Positions 1-8,339 of a stretch of 45,462 bases of DNA are shown here, one piece after another. Made by a program: the position numbers and the translations under genes. Every line of letters begins with the position of its first letter. Positions within the stretch are counted from its first letter, which is position 1. The stretch is from Hyphomicrobiales bacterium (GTDB lineage: Bacteria; Pseudomonadota; Alphaproteobacteria; Rhizobiales; Xanthobacteraceae): the NCBI GenBank assembly GCA_009377695.1, contig WHTP01000033.1, positions 1-45,462 on the forward strand, in the 5' to 3' direction. The notes under the pieces were generated by a model that did not search any database, had not been told where the DNA came from, and saw nothing but the letters and a program-made list of their open reading frames with translations.

Positions 1-513
1 CAGCGCAGCGAAGCCGCCGCTCGACGCGGTGATGTTGCCGAAATTGACGATCGAGGCATCGGGACGGCCAGGGATGTTGAAGTTCATCCGGCCGGCCATG
101 AAGTCGGCGTTGCGGATGTCGCTGGTCGTGGCGAGGAAGCCGGCGGTATTGATCACCGCGTTGCGTCCGAACAGCATGCCGTCGCGGTTGATGATGAAGA
201 CGCGGCCGTTGGCGGTGATGGTGCCGTCGATCTTCGACGGGCCGAGGCCGCCGGTAACGCGGTTGAGCGTGATCGACGACGAGCCCGGCTGATTGAACGT
301 CGCGGAGCCGCCGGTCGAGACGTTGAACGTGTTCCAGTTGATGATCGCGCGGTCGCTTGTCTGGTTGACGATGACCGAGTTCGTGCCCGCGCCGCTCACC
401 GTTGCATTGCCGCCGACAATATTGGGGCCGGTCGGCTGCGCGCCGCCGGGCGCCACGCCGAGCGCCAGCAGTGCGGCGGAGGTCATGAACAGATTGCGGA
501 GGCGCACAGACAT
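1..513 (-). CDS. Two-partner secretion exoprotein (TpsA, filamentous haemagglutinin type), N-terminal part only
   Basis: The reading frame opens with ATG at 513 and stays open to the window edge, so the C-terminus is missing (about 171 residues visible). The N-terminus has a short hydrophobic signal (LFMTSAALLALGVAPGGA) followed by a typical TPS secretion domain: a stretch about asparagine-bounded β-strands (NWNTFNVSTGGSATFNQPG), then a NRDGMLFG segment where the family usually has an NPNG-like turn. TpsA proteins are exported by Sec and then threaded through a dedicated TpsB barrel to the cell surface. The TpsB gene ends only 10 bp upstream, in the order TpsB-TpsA on the minus strand, which supports the call. 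Adhesin, cytolysin and CDI-type toxin cannot be told apart without the missing C-terminus. Confidence 0.88.
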   Translation of the reverse strand, partial: MSVRLRNLFMTSAALLALGVAPGGAQPTGPNIVGGNATVSGAGTNSVIVNQTSDRAIINWNTFNVSTGGSATFNQPGSSSITLNRVTGGLGPSKIDGTITANGRVFIINRDGMLFGRNAVINTAGFLATTSDIRNADFMAGRMNFNIPGRPDASIVNFGNITASSGGFAAL

Positions 514-523
514 TGCTGCGTTC

Positions 524-2197
524 TCAATATCGGCCGGTTGTGATGAAGAAGAACCGCCAGTCGTCGCGTATGCCCGCCACACCCTTGGCCGCCGATAAAT
601 CGACCGTCAGGTTAGGCTGCAGACCGAGGCGGAGACCCCCACCAACCGAAGCGCCATCCACATTCTCAGGTGTTCCCGGAACTGGGGCAAGATTATGGAG
701 CCAGCCGCGGTCGGCGAAGCTGTAAAGCTGAAGCTGGGTCACGTTTAATAGCGTATGGGGGATGTCGTAGCGCAGCTCCGCCAGGAGCTCGATGCAGCTG
801 TCGCCCACCAGCTCCGACGGATCGTAAGCGCGGCCAAAGGCGCGGCCCCCATAGCCGCACAGCTCCGGCGAGAGGAGAGGGGTCCTGGCCCACTGAACGT
901 AAGCGGCGAGTAGCATGGAGAAATTCCATCCCAGCGGCTGCAGGCGGGTGAAGGTTGCTTCGAACTTGGTGAAATCGGTCCGCCCGTTGGCCCGCGACAG
1001 CAGTTCGGAGCCGGCCGATGAAGCGCCCAGGGCTTCCATGCCCTGGCTGAGCACCAAATTGATCTGGTTGATGGCGCGAAGCGGATCGGCGAAGTCGACG
1101 TCCGCTCTTAGCCGGAAGCCGCGGATACGGTCGAGGGTGTTGAGCGCCGCCAGGATCTCGCCGCGGGAGTTGCTCATGTAGACCAGCGCCGCCGCGACCA
1201 GGTTCTTCTCACGGCTGCGGATGACCGGGTAGCTGAGGCCGGCCTCGAACAGTTCGTCGCGGGTCTTGTATTCGAGCAGCTCGAGGATCTCGGTGCCGGG
1301 CTTGCTGCGGCTGTAGCTATTGTTGGCGAAGAACGTGAGGCCTTCGCTGGTCAGCACCTGCCGATAGCTCGCCATCCAGTATTGCAGCTCTTTGAACTGG
1401 AAGGCGCCGGCTGCGGTCAGGGTCAGGCTTTCATGCACCCCGGCGAGATTGTTGAGGCTGACGCTGTTGAGATACTGGTATGGTCCGCGCGCCTTGGTGC
1501 CGCGATTGTCGATACGGGCGAACAAGTCGACCGGCTTCTCCACCACCTTGACCACCAGCGTGGCCGCGCCCGGATTGGTCGCCGACGCTTTGAGGCTGTT
1601 GGTGAACTTCAGGCCCGGGAGATCGCTGGCGAGCAGCAGGTAGCGCTCGAGCGTCTTGACGTTGATCGGGCGCTCGGCGGTGATCTTGGCGGCATAATGC
1701 GAAAAGAAATCGCGGTACTTCGATAGCGCCGGCGGCCACTCGACGCGATCGATATAGCCTTCGACGATCTGGATGCGCACGATGTCGCCGTGCGGGCTCA
1801 GCTCCTGCGGCGGCACGATCGCGCGCGACAGCACATAACCGTCGGCGCCGTATTTCGCAGTGATGCGCTGGGCGAGGTCGTAGATCGCGGTGACCGGCAC
1901 TTCGCGGCCGATCAGGTCGCGGTAGAGCGGCTCGAAATCTTCTGGGCCATAAATCGTACTGCCGACGATGCGGATGCCGCGAACCCTGACTTTGAGCTTC
2001 TCGGCGCCCGGCGGTGCGATGGTGCTGGGAAGCGACACCACCGGGCCGCCCGGCCGCGATAGCGGCGCGCGTGGTTGCTCGAATCGTTCGCGTTCCCGCC
2101 CAGGCAATTCGCTGGCAGGAATTTGTGCGAGCGCCGGCTGCGACAACACAAGCAGCACCAGCGCCGCGAGGACGCGACACACCAAGCGGGGAGCCAT
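524..2197 (-). CDS. TpsB outer-membrane transporter (ShlB/FhaC/HecB family)
   Basis: 557 residues, the usual size for TpsB. A signal peptide (LAALVLLVLSQPALA) is followed by a proline-rich linker, a POTRA-like region at about residues 65-150 (KVRVRGIRIVGSTIYG, then QRITAKYGADGYVLSRA with the family's conserved AxxP-type end), a second POTRA-like region, and a C-terminal β-barrel ending in an aromatic residue (GRY). The protein should form the outer-membrane pore that exports the adjacent TpsA. The start at 2197 is preceded by a G-rich stretch (GGGGTCTGGGGG) acting as a weak ribosome-binding site. It reads divergently from the efflux operon that begins at 2507. Confidence 0.92.
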   Translation of the reverse strand: MAPRLVCRVLAALVLLVLSQPALAQIPASELPGRERERFEQPRAPLSRPGGPVVSLPSTIAPPGAEKLKVRVRGIRIVGSTIYGPEDFEPLYRDLIGREVPVTAIYDLAQRITAKYGADGYVLSRAIVPPQELSPHGDIVRIQIVEGYIDRVEWPPALSKYRDFFSHYAAKITAERPINVKTLERYLLLASDLPGLKFTNSLKASATNPGAATLVVKVVEKPVDLFARIDNRGTKARGPYQYLNSVSLNNLAGVHESLTLTAAGAFQFKELQYWMASYRQVLTSEGLTFFANNSYSRSKPGTEILELLEYKTRDELFEAGLSYPVIRSREKNLVAAALVYMSNSRGEILAALNTLDRIRGFRLRADVDFADPLRAINQINLVLSQGMEALGASSAGSELLSRANGRTDFTKFEATFTRLQPLGWNFSMLLAAYVQWARTPLLSPELCGYGGRAFGRAYDPSELVGDSCIELLAELRYDIPHTLLNVTQLQLYSFADRGWLHNLAPVPGTPENVDGASVGGGLRLGLQPNLTVDLSAAKGVAGIRDDWRFFFITTGRY

Positions 2198-2414
2198 CCC
2201 CCAGACCCCTCATAAGCGATGGAAATTTTTTACGATTTTACCCCCGGCCACAGTTCAGGCGCAATCATCGTCGGTATGAATTGGCGGGCTGTGCTGATTT
2301 CAACACACTCGCGGCAGTAGCGCTGCAATCCGTTGACTTCGCTTGGGTATTTCGAAGCCTCGGGCGCAGGATGGGGGCGCGGCACTGTGTCCGTGAGCCC
2401 GAACATCGCTGCGA

Positions 2415-2432
2415 TCGTGATTTATTTCACGA
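2415..2432. promoter_or_regulatory. Inverted repeat, possible repressor operator for the efflux operon
   Basis: TCGTGA and TCACGA form a perfect 6-bp inverted repeat around TTTATT, about 75 bp upstream of the adaptor start, in the divergent spacer 2198-2506. The size and symmetry suit a TetR-type operator, but no regulator gene is adjacent in the window. The rest of the spacer shows no gene; the AT-rich patch near 2222-2240 may hold the tpsB promoter. Confidence 0.3.
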
Positions 2433-2506
2433 ACCTGCGATGTCGCCGGACCGGTCAAGTCGCTATATGGTGCGATGCCGCAAAGGCAGAATTGTGTGTC
2501 CAGCAG

Positions 2507-3772
2507 ATGATCACCCAAAGCCCTTCACCGATCTTCGCGTTGATCCTCGCCTCCTTGCTCGCCGCCTGCGGTCAGGGCCAGCAGCAGGCCGCGCCCACAC
2601 CGCCGCCGCCGACAGTGACGGTGGCGAACCCGATCCAGCGCAATGTCATCGATTACGACGAATATGTCGGCCGCTTCGTCGCGGTCGATGCCGTCGAGGT
2701 GCGCGCCCGCGTCTCGGGCTATCTCGAGGGCGTGCATTTCAACGACGGCCAGATCGTCAAAGAGGGCGACCTCCTGTTCACGATCGACAAGCGTCCGTTC
2801 CAGAACGCGCTCGATCAGGCGCGCGCCAATCTGGCGCTCGCGCGCTCCAACCTGACTTACACCGAAGCCGATCTCGCGCGCGGCAAGCAGCTCCTGCGTG
2901 ACAGTACCATCAGCGAACAGGTGTTCGAGCAGCGTGCGCAAGCCAAGCGCAACGCCGACGCGTCAGTGCAGGCCAACGAAGCGTTGGTGCGCCAGGCGGA
3001 GCTTGATCTGGAATTCACCGAATTGCGAGCGCCGGTGACCGGCCGCATCGGCGATCGTCGCGTGTCGCCGGGCAACCTCATCGCCGGCGGCGCCTCCGGC
3101 ACCACCACCACGATGCTCGCCACCATCGTGTCTATCGATCCGATGCGGTTCGAGTTCACCTTCGACGAGGCGGCCTATCTCCGTTACGAACGGTTCGCCA
3201 GTACCGGCCGCGAAGTCACGGGTCGCAGCGGCAGCGTCATCGTTCAGCTCCGGCTGATCGACGAAGCCGAATTCGTTCATCGCGGCTACATGGATTTCGT
3301 CGACAATGTCATCGAGAAGGGCTCCGGCACCATCCGCGCGCGCGCCGTGTTCTCCAACGCCGACGGCGTGTTCACCCCTGGCATGTTCGGGCGCATCCGC
3401 GTGCCGGGGTCACCGGCCTATCCCGCGCTGGTGATCCCCGACGAGGCGATCGGCAGCGAGCAGGCGCGCAAATACGTGCTCGTCGTCGACGCTGAGAACA
3501 CCGCGCAGATGCGCTACGTCACGCTCGGCCAGCTCGTGAACAACAACATGCGCGTCGTCAAGGATGGGCTCAAGCCCGAAGACCGGGTCGTCGTCAACGG
3601 AATGATGCGTGCGCGGCCGGGTGCCAAGGTCACGCCGGAAGAACAGGCCAAGGAAAACGCAAAGGAGAAGGCGAAGGAAAAGGAAAAGGCGAAGGAAAAG
3701 GAAAAAGCGAAGGAAAAAAAGCTAAAAACGAGGGCGAAGGCGAAGGCCGCGCCGGCAACAACAACGAACTGA
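2507..3772 (+). CDS. RND efflux periplasmic adaptor lipoprotein (MexE/AcrA type)
   Basis: The start at 2507 gives 421 residues with a lipoprotein signal ending in the lipobox LAAC (Cys21); the frame is open 58 codons further upstream but that extension has no signal or family sequence. The barrel-sandwich and lipoyl half-motifs (VEVRARVSGYLEGV, then TELRAPVTGRIGDR) flank an α-hairpin of about residues 100-165 (FQNALDQARANLALARSNL). The adaptor links the inner-membrane pump to an outer-membrane channel. The pump gene follows after 10 bp. No outer-membrane factor gene is present, so a TolC-like channel must be encoded elsewhere. The C-terminus is odd: about 45 residues made almost only of Lys, Glu and Ala, coded by purine-rich tandem repeats (about 3650-3750). 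Confidence 0.93.
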   Translation: MITQSPSPIFALILASLLAACGQGQQQAAPTPPPPTVTVANPIQRNVIDYDEYVGRFVAVDAVEVRARVSGYLEGVHFNDGQIVKEGDLLFTIDKRPFQNALDQARANLALARSNLTYTEADLARGKQLLRDSTISEQVFEQRAQAKRNADASVQANEALVRQAELDLEFTELRAPVTGRIGDRRVSPGNLIAGGASGTTTTMLATIVSIDPMRFEFTFDEAAYLRYERFASTGREVTGRSGSVIVQLRLIDEAEFVHRGYMDFVDNVIEKGSGTIRARAVFSNADGVFTPGMFGRIRVPGSPAYPALVIPDEAIGSEQARKYVLVVDAENTAQMRYVTLGQLVNNNMRVVKDGLKPEDRVVVNGMMRARPGAKVTPEEQAKENAKEKAKEKEKAKEKEKAKEKKLKTRAKAKAAPATTTN

Positions 3773-3782
3773 CGGTTCACGA

Positions 3783-6700
3783 ATGCGTCTATCGCACTTC
3801 TTCATCGACCGGCCGATCTTCGCCTCCGTGGTCTCGATCGTGTTCGTGATCCTGGGGGTGGTCTCCTTCTTCCGCCTGCCGATCGCGCAATATCCCGAGA
3901 TCGCACCGCCGATCATCAACGTCACCGGCCAATATCCCGGCGCCAGCGCCGAGGTCGTCGCGTCGACGGTGGTCGCGCCGATCGAAGAGCAGATCAACGG
4001 CGTCGAGAACATGCTCTACATGTCCTCGAATGCGACCGCCGACGGGCGCTTCAGCATCTCCGTCACCTTCGACCTCGGGACCAATCTCGACATCGCGCAG
4101 GTGCAGGTGCAGAACCGCGTCTCGATTGCGCAGCCGCGCCTGCCCGCCGACGTGCGCAATATCGGCGTCATCGTCAGCAAGAGCTCGCCCGACCTGATGA
4201 TGGTCGTGCATCTCTATTCGCCCGACCGCTCGCGTGACACGCTGTTTATGTCCAATTTCGCGACGCTCGAGGTCAGGGACCCGCTGACCCGCATCAACGG
4301 CGTCGGCTCGATCACGGTGTTCGGCGCGCGCGACTATTCGATGCGGGTCTGGCTCGATCCGCAGCGGCTGCAATCCCTCGACCTCACCGCCGCGGACGTC
4401 ACGCAGGCGCTGGCGGGGCAGAACGTCCAGGTCGCCTCGGGTGTGCTCAACCAGCCGCCGGTCGGCCACCCGGGAGCCTTCCAGATCGCGGTTCAGACCC
4501 AGGGGCGGCTGACTGACGTCGCCGAGTTCGGCAACATCATCGTCAAGCAGACCGAAACCGCTGTGGTGCGGCTGCGCGATGTTGCCGAGGTCGAGCTGGC
4601 GGCGCTCGATTATGGGTCGAACTCCTATCTCGATCTCGATCCCGCAGTGGCGATTGCGGTGTTCCAGCGGCCGGGCTCGAATGCGCTGTCGACCGCGCAG
4701 GAAATCCGCGCCACGATGGAGCAGCTCGCGCCGCGCTTTCCGCCCGGCGTCAAGTACACGATCGTCTATGACCCGACCCAGTTTATCCAGCAGTCGGTGG
4801 ACGCGGTGCAGGAGACGATCCTCGAGGCGATCCTGCTGGTCGTCATCGTGGTGATCATCTTCCTGCAGACCTGGCGCGCGGCGGTGATTCCGCTGGTCGC
4901 GATCCCGATCTCGCTGATCGGCACGTTCTTCGTCATGGCGATGTTCGGTTTCACGCTGAACAATCTGACCTTGTTCGGATTGGTGCTCGCGGTCGGCATC
5001 GTGGTCGACGACGCGATCGTCGTCGTGGAGAACGTCGAGCGCAATATCGCAGCCGGGCTCAGGCCGCGTGAAGCGGCGATCAAGAGCATGGATGAGGTCG
5101 GTGGCGCCTTGATCGCGATCGCGCTCGTGTTGACCGCCGTGTTCGTGCCGGCCGCGTTCATCACCGGCATCTCCGGGCAATTCTACCGGCAGTTCGCGCT
5201 CACCATCGCGGCCGCAACCGTGATTTCGCTGATCGTCTCGCTGACGCTGTCGCCGGCGCTCGCGGCCATGCTGCTCAAGCCGCACGCGCAGCGGGCGCCG
5301 CGCTGGTGGGAACGTCCGATCCGCGCGTTCTACCGGCTGTTCAATCGCAGCTTCGACGGTCTGTCCCACGGTTACAGTTGGCTGACGCGCTACATCGTGC
5401 GCCTAGCGGTGCTGATGCTGGTCATCTATGCGGGCGTCATCGCCTTCGGGCTCAACGAATTCAGCAAGACGCCGACCGGCTTCATTCCGTCGGTCGACCG
5501 CGGCTACCTCATCATCGTGACGCAGTTGCCGCCGGGCGCCGCACTTGACCGCACCGACGCGGTCAACCGCCGCGCCGTCGAGATCGCGCTCAAGACGCCC
5601 GGCGTTTCGAGCGCCGTGAACATCGTCGGGTTTTCCGGCGCGACCTTTACCAACGCACCGAACTCCGGCGCGATCTTCGTGGTGCTCGACTCGTTCGAGC
5701 ACCGCGGCCGCGATCCGAATCTGTCCGCCAACGGGATTGTCCGCCAACTGTATGGGCGGCTGGGCAGCATCCAGGAGGCGCAGATCTTCGTGGTCCAACC
5801 GCCGCCGGTGCAGGGCATCGGTAACGCGGGCGGCTTCCGCATGATGGTCGAGGATCGCGCCGGGCGCGGATCGGAGGCGCTGCAGAAGGCTACCGTTGCA
5901 ATGATGGGCGCGGCGGCGAAGGATCCCATGCTCACGCAGGTGTTCTCGTTCTTCGAGACCTCGACGCCGCAGCTCTATCTCGACATCGACCGCACCAAAG
6001 CGCAGATGCTCGGTGTCCGCATTCCCGACGTCTTTGCCGCGCTGCAGATCTATATCGGGTCGTCCTATGTCAACGACTTCAACCTGTTCGGCCGCACCTA
6101 TCGCGTGACCGCGCAGGCCGAGAGCGAGTATCGCCTGCAGCCCAGCGACGTGCTGAACATCCGCGTGCGCAACGATCGGGACGAGACCGTGCCGCTGGCG
6201 TCATTCACGACGGTGCGCGACGTCTCCGGGCCTTATCGCGTGCCGCGCTACAATCTCTATCCCGCGGCCGAGCTCGACGGCGCCGCGGCGCCCGGCTATT
6301 CGCTCGGGCAGGCGATCGCGGCCATGGAGCGCATCGCCGCGACCACGCTGCCTGACGGCTTCGCTTATGAATGGACGACGCTTGCGTATCAGCAGATCAT
6401 GGCCGGCAACACCGCGATCTTCGCGTTCATCCTGGCGGTGGTGTTCGTGTTCCTGGTGCTGGCGGCGCAATACGAAAGCCTGACGCTGCCGCTGGCCGTG
6501 ATCCTGATCGTGCCGATGTGCCTCGTCGCGTCGATCGTCGGCGTCGTGCTGCGCGGCCAGGACAACAACATCCTCACGCAGGTCGGATTCGTCGTGCTGA
6601 TCGGACTGGCGGCGAAGAACGCGATCCTGATCGTCGAGTTCGCCAAGCAGCTCGAGGACCGGGGCCTCGATCGGTTCGCAGCGGCCGTCGAAGCGGCGCA

Positions 6701-6947
6701 TCTGCGGCTGCGCCCGATCCTGATGACGTCGCTGGCCTTCATCTTCGGCGTGCTGCCGCTGGTGTGGGCGGTCGGTGCCGGCGCCGAGCTGCGCCAGGCG
6801 CTGGGCACCGCGGTGTTCTCGGGGATGATCGGCGTGACCGTCTTCGGCTTGCTGTTCACGCCGGCCTTCTACGTGATCTGCCGCTGGATCGCGCTGCGTG
6901 CGAGCCGCCGCCAGCCACCGGCGGCGCAGCAGCAGCCGGCGGAGTAG
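3783..6947 (+). CDS. RND multidrug efflux permease (HAE-1 family, AcrB/MexF-like)
   Basis: 1054 residues, full length for HAE-1 pumps. The N-terminus MRLSHFFIDRPIFASV is the canonical TM1 start. The proton-relay residues are visible: Asp409 and Asp410 in TM4 (VVDDAIVVVENVERN) and Lys945 in TM10 (GLAAKNAILIVEF), equivalent to AcrB D407/D408/K940. Two large periplasmic loops and the LTLSPALAAMLL and PILMTSLAFIFGVLPL segments complete the fold. It uses the proton-motive force to expel drugs or other amphipathic compounds through the adaptor encoded just upstream, with which it surely forms an operon. Substrate range cannot be read from sequence. No terminator was recognised after the stop codon. 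Confidence 0.96.
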   Translation: MRLSHFFIDRPIFASVVSIVFVILGVVSFFRLPIAQYPEIAPPIINVTGQYPGASAEVVASTVVAPIEEQINGVENMLYMSSNATADGRFSISVTFDLGTNLDIAQVQVQNRVSIAQPRLPADVRNIGVIVSKSSPDLMMVVHLYSPDRSRDTLFMSNFATLEVRDPLTRINGVGSITVFGARDYSMRVWLDPQRLQSLDLTAADVTQALAGQNVQVASGVLNQPPVGHPGAFQIAVQTQGRLTDVAEFGNIIVKQTETAVVRLRDVAEVELAALDYGSNSYLDLDPAVAIAVFQRPGSNALSTAQEIRATMEQLAPRFPPGVKYTIVYDPTQFIQQSVDAVQETILEAILLVVIVVIIFLQTWRAAVIPLVAIPISLIGTFFVMAMFGFTLNNLTLFGLVLAVGIVVDDAIVVVENVERNIAAGLRPREAAIKSMDEVGGALIAIALVLTAVFVPAAFITGISGQFYRQFALTIAAATVISLIVSLTLSPALAAMLLKPHAQRAPRWWERPIRAFYRLFNRSFDGLSHGYSWLTRYIVRLAVLMLVIYAGVIAFGLNEFSKTPTGFIPSVDRGYLIIVTQLPPGAALDRTDAVNRRAVEIALKTPGVSSAVNIVGFSGATFTNAPNSGAIFVVLDSFEHRGRDPNLSANGIVRQLYGRLGSIQEAQIFVVQPPPVQGIGNAGGFRMMVEDRAGRGSEALQKATVAMMGAAAKDPMLTQVFSFFETSTPQLYLDIDRTKAQMLGVRIPDVFAALQIYIGSSYVNDFNLFGRTYRVTAQAESEYRLQPSDVLNIRVRNDRDETVPLASFTTVRDVSGPYRVPRYNLYPAAELDGAAAPGYSLGQAIAAMERIAATTLPDGFAYEWTTLAYQQIMAGNTAIFAFILAVVFVFLVLAAQYESLTLPLAVILIVPMCLVASIVGVVLRGQDNNILTQVGFVVLIGLAAKNAILIVEFAKQLEDRGLDRFAAAVEAAHLRLRPILMTSLAFIFGVLPLVWAVGAGAELRQALGTAVFSGMIGVTVFGLLFTPAFYVICRWIALRASRRQPPAAQQQPAE

Positions 6948-7276
6948 GGGAAGGGTCTGGCGGTTATGGGTCGGAAGCGGCAGCGCCTTCCGCCACTTCA
7001 GAACAGAACTGCGAACACCTGGAATTCGGATCACGTTCAGCTCCGGCGGTCGAGCGACGCCCCTCTGATCAAGCGCAGTCTCTTGGTCGTTGGGGTGAAC
7101 CGGCGTCTGCCTTGGCGCGCGTGACCCGCAAGCAAATCAGTCGTATTTGTGCAAAATCGGTCGATATCATTTCCGATTCAGCACCATGGGTCGTATCCTA
7201 TCGACGTATCGAGGCCGCCTGAACGGCTTCCGGTGGCGACCGAAAAGCCCGCGCAACGCAATCTGGAGCGGTTTCC
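6948..7276. other. Intergenic spacer without recognisable gene
   Basis: 329 bp between the pump gene and the membrane-protein gene. Short frames here look like chance; no strong hairpin, promoter or repeat was recognised. Confidence 0.5.
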
Positions 7277-7954
7277 ATGTCGGACACCAACGTCCTGCGC
7301 GTCGCCGGGCTGAGCGGCATTCTGTTCCTGATCCTGTTCATTCCCTCCTACCTCACCGCACCGGATTCGCCGATCGCGACATCCAGCGGTCAGGAGATGC
7401 TCGACTATTTCAGGTCGCGGCAGGGCGAGATCCTCACCTTCAACGGCATCATGCTGATCTTCGCTTCGTTCTTCTTCCTGTGGTTCCTCGGCGGATTGTA
7501 TGAAATGGCGCGGCGCGCGGAAGACGGCGGGTTCGGCTTCGCTCCGGTCGTGCTCGGCGGCGGGCTCCTGTTCATCGCTCTCATGCTGGCCGGCGCGGTG
7601 GCCGAAATCGCGCATGCCGCGACCCAGGCGCGGTTTCAGAATTTCCGCGAAGATGAGCAGATCGGCTTTCTCTCACTTGCGATGTCCGGCTGGTTCTACC
7701 GTTTCGCGTTTGTCGGCATCGCGGCGATGATCGCGGCAACATCCGCGGGAGGGCTGCGTGCCAAGCTCGTCCCGGCATGGCTCGCGTGGGTGGGATTTGC
7801 CGTCGCGATCGTGGCGCTGCTGCGCTACTTCGGCCCGCTCGGCGGCTGGTTGTTCATGTCGTGGATGCTGGCGGTGAGCATCCTGATGATCATCGGTGCG
7901 CTCGGCCGGCCGCTGCCCGCCGCGGCACGTGAGGTGACGCCCACAGGCGGATGA
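7277..7954 (+). CDS. Multi-pass membrane protein of unknown function
   Basis: 225 residues with about six hydrophobic segments (about residues 8-27, 54-74, 88-108, 134-154, 163-184, 189-210). The segments are separated by short loops, with one acidic/aromatic stretch at about 115-130 (ATQARFQNFREDEQ). No signal peptide beyond TM1 and no recognised catalytic motif. It stands alone between the efflux operon and the autotransporter gene, both 300 bp or more away, so context gives no role. The family is not recognised; a small integral-membrane DUF is the best description. Confidence 0.75.
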   Translation: MSDTNVLRVAGLSGILFLILFIPSYLTAPDSPIATSSGQEMLDYFRSRQGEILTFNGIMLIFASFFFLWFLGGLYEMARRAEDGGFGFAPVVLGGGLLFIALMLAGAVAEIAHAATQARFQNFREDEQIGFLSLAMSGWFYRFAFVGIAAMIAATSAGGLRAKLVPAWLAWVGFAVAIVALLRYFGPLGGWLFMSWMLAVSILMIIGALGRPLPAAAREVTPTGG

Positions 7955-8339
7955 GCAAAGCAAGGTCACGTCATTCCTAGACAACCGTTGTTGCCGGCGG
8001 CCGCGACCCGCGAGACGTTCCGCGGCAGCGCCGGCGTGCGGGGTGGTGTGGTGAATCACAATCGGTGGGGGTTGCGCGCGATCAAAGCGTCGGTGCGCTT
8101 ATACTAATGTAGGCCAGATCGGGATTTATCGATCATAAGCACGCTACCGTTTGCGCTGTTGGCTCAGGCGCACTGTACACAGGTCTGTGGAGAAGTCTTC
8201 GTCGCCAAAGCTTGTTGCTCGCAATCCGCGATTGACTGCGACAACATTGTGTCCGGTCGCTCGACGTGATGCGCGCACGACGCAACTATGCCCTGTTCCG
8301 GCGAGTACGGCCTCGAACAGATGGGGGGCTGGGGAAGCG
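7955..8339 (+). promoter_or_regulatory. Leader region of the autotransporter gene
   Basis: 385 bp without a supported gene. A -10-like TATACT sits at about 8100-8105 in GCTTATACTAATG, with no good -35 at the usual distance. A G-rich run ATGGGGGGCTGGGGAAG just before 8340 can serve as ribosome-binding site. The frame is open upstream to 8151, but those codons give no signal or domain. Confidence 0.3.

Noticed and set aside
1-2197. CDI toxin-immunity system
   Set aside because: Only the N-terminal secretion domain of the TpsA protein is inside the window; a toxin tip or immunity gene cannot be seen.
3789-5369. 526-codon minus-strand frame inside the RND pump gene
   Set aside because: Composition is dominated by Arg, Asp and His, typical of the antisense of GC-rich codons; the plus strand codes a full-length pump.
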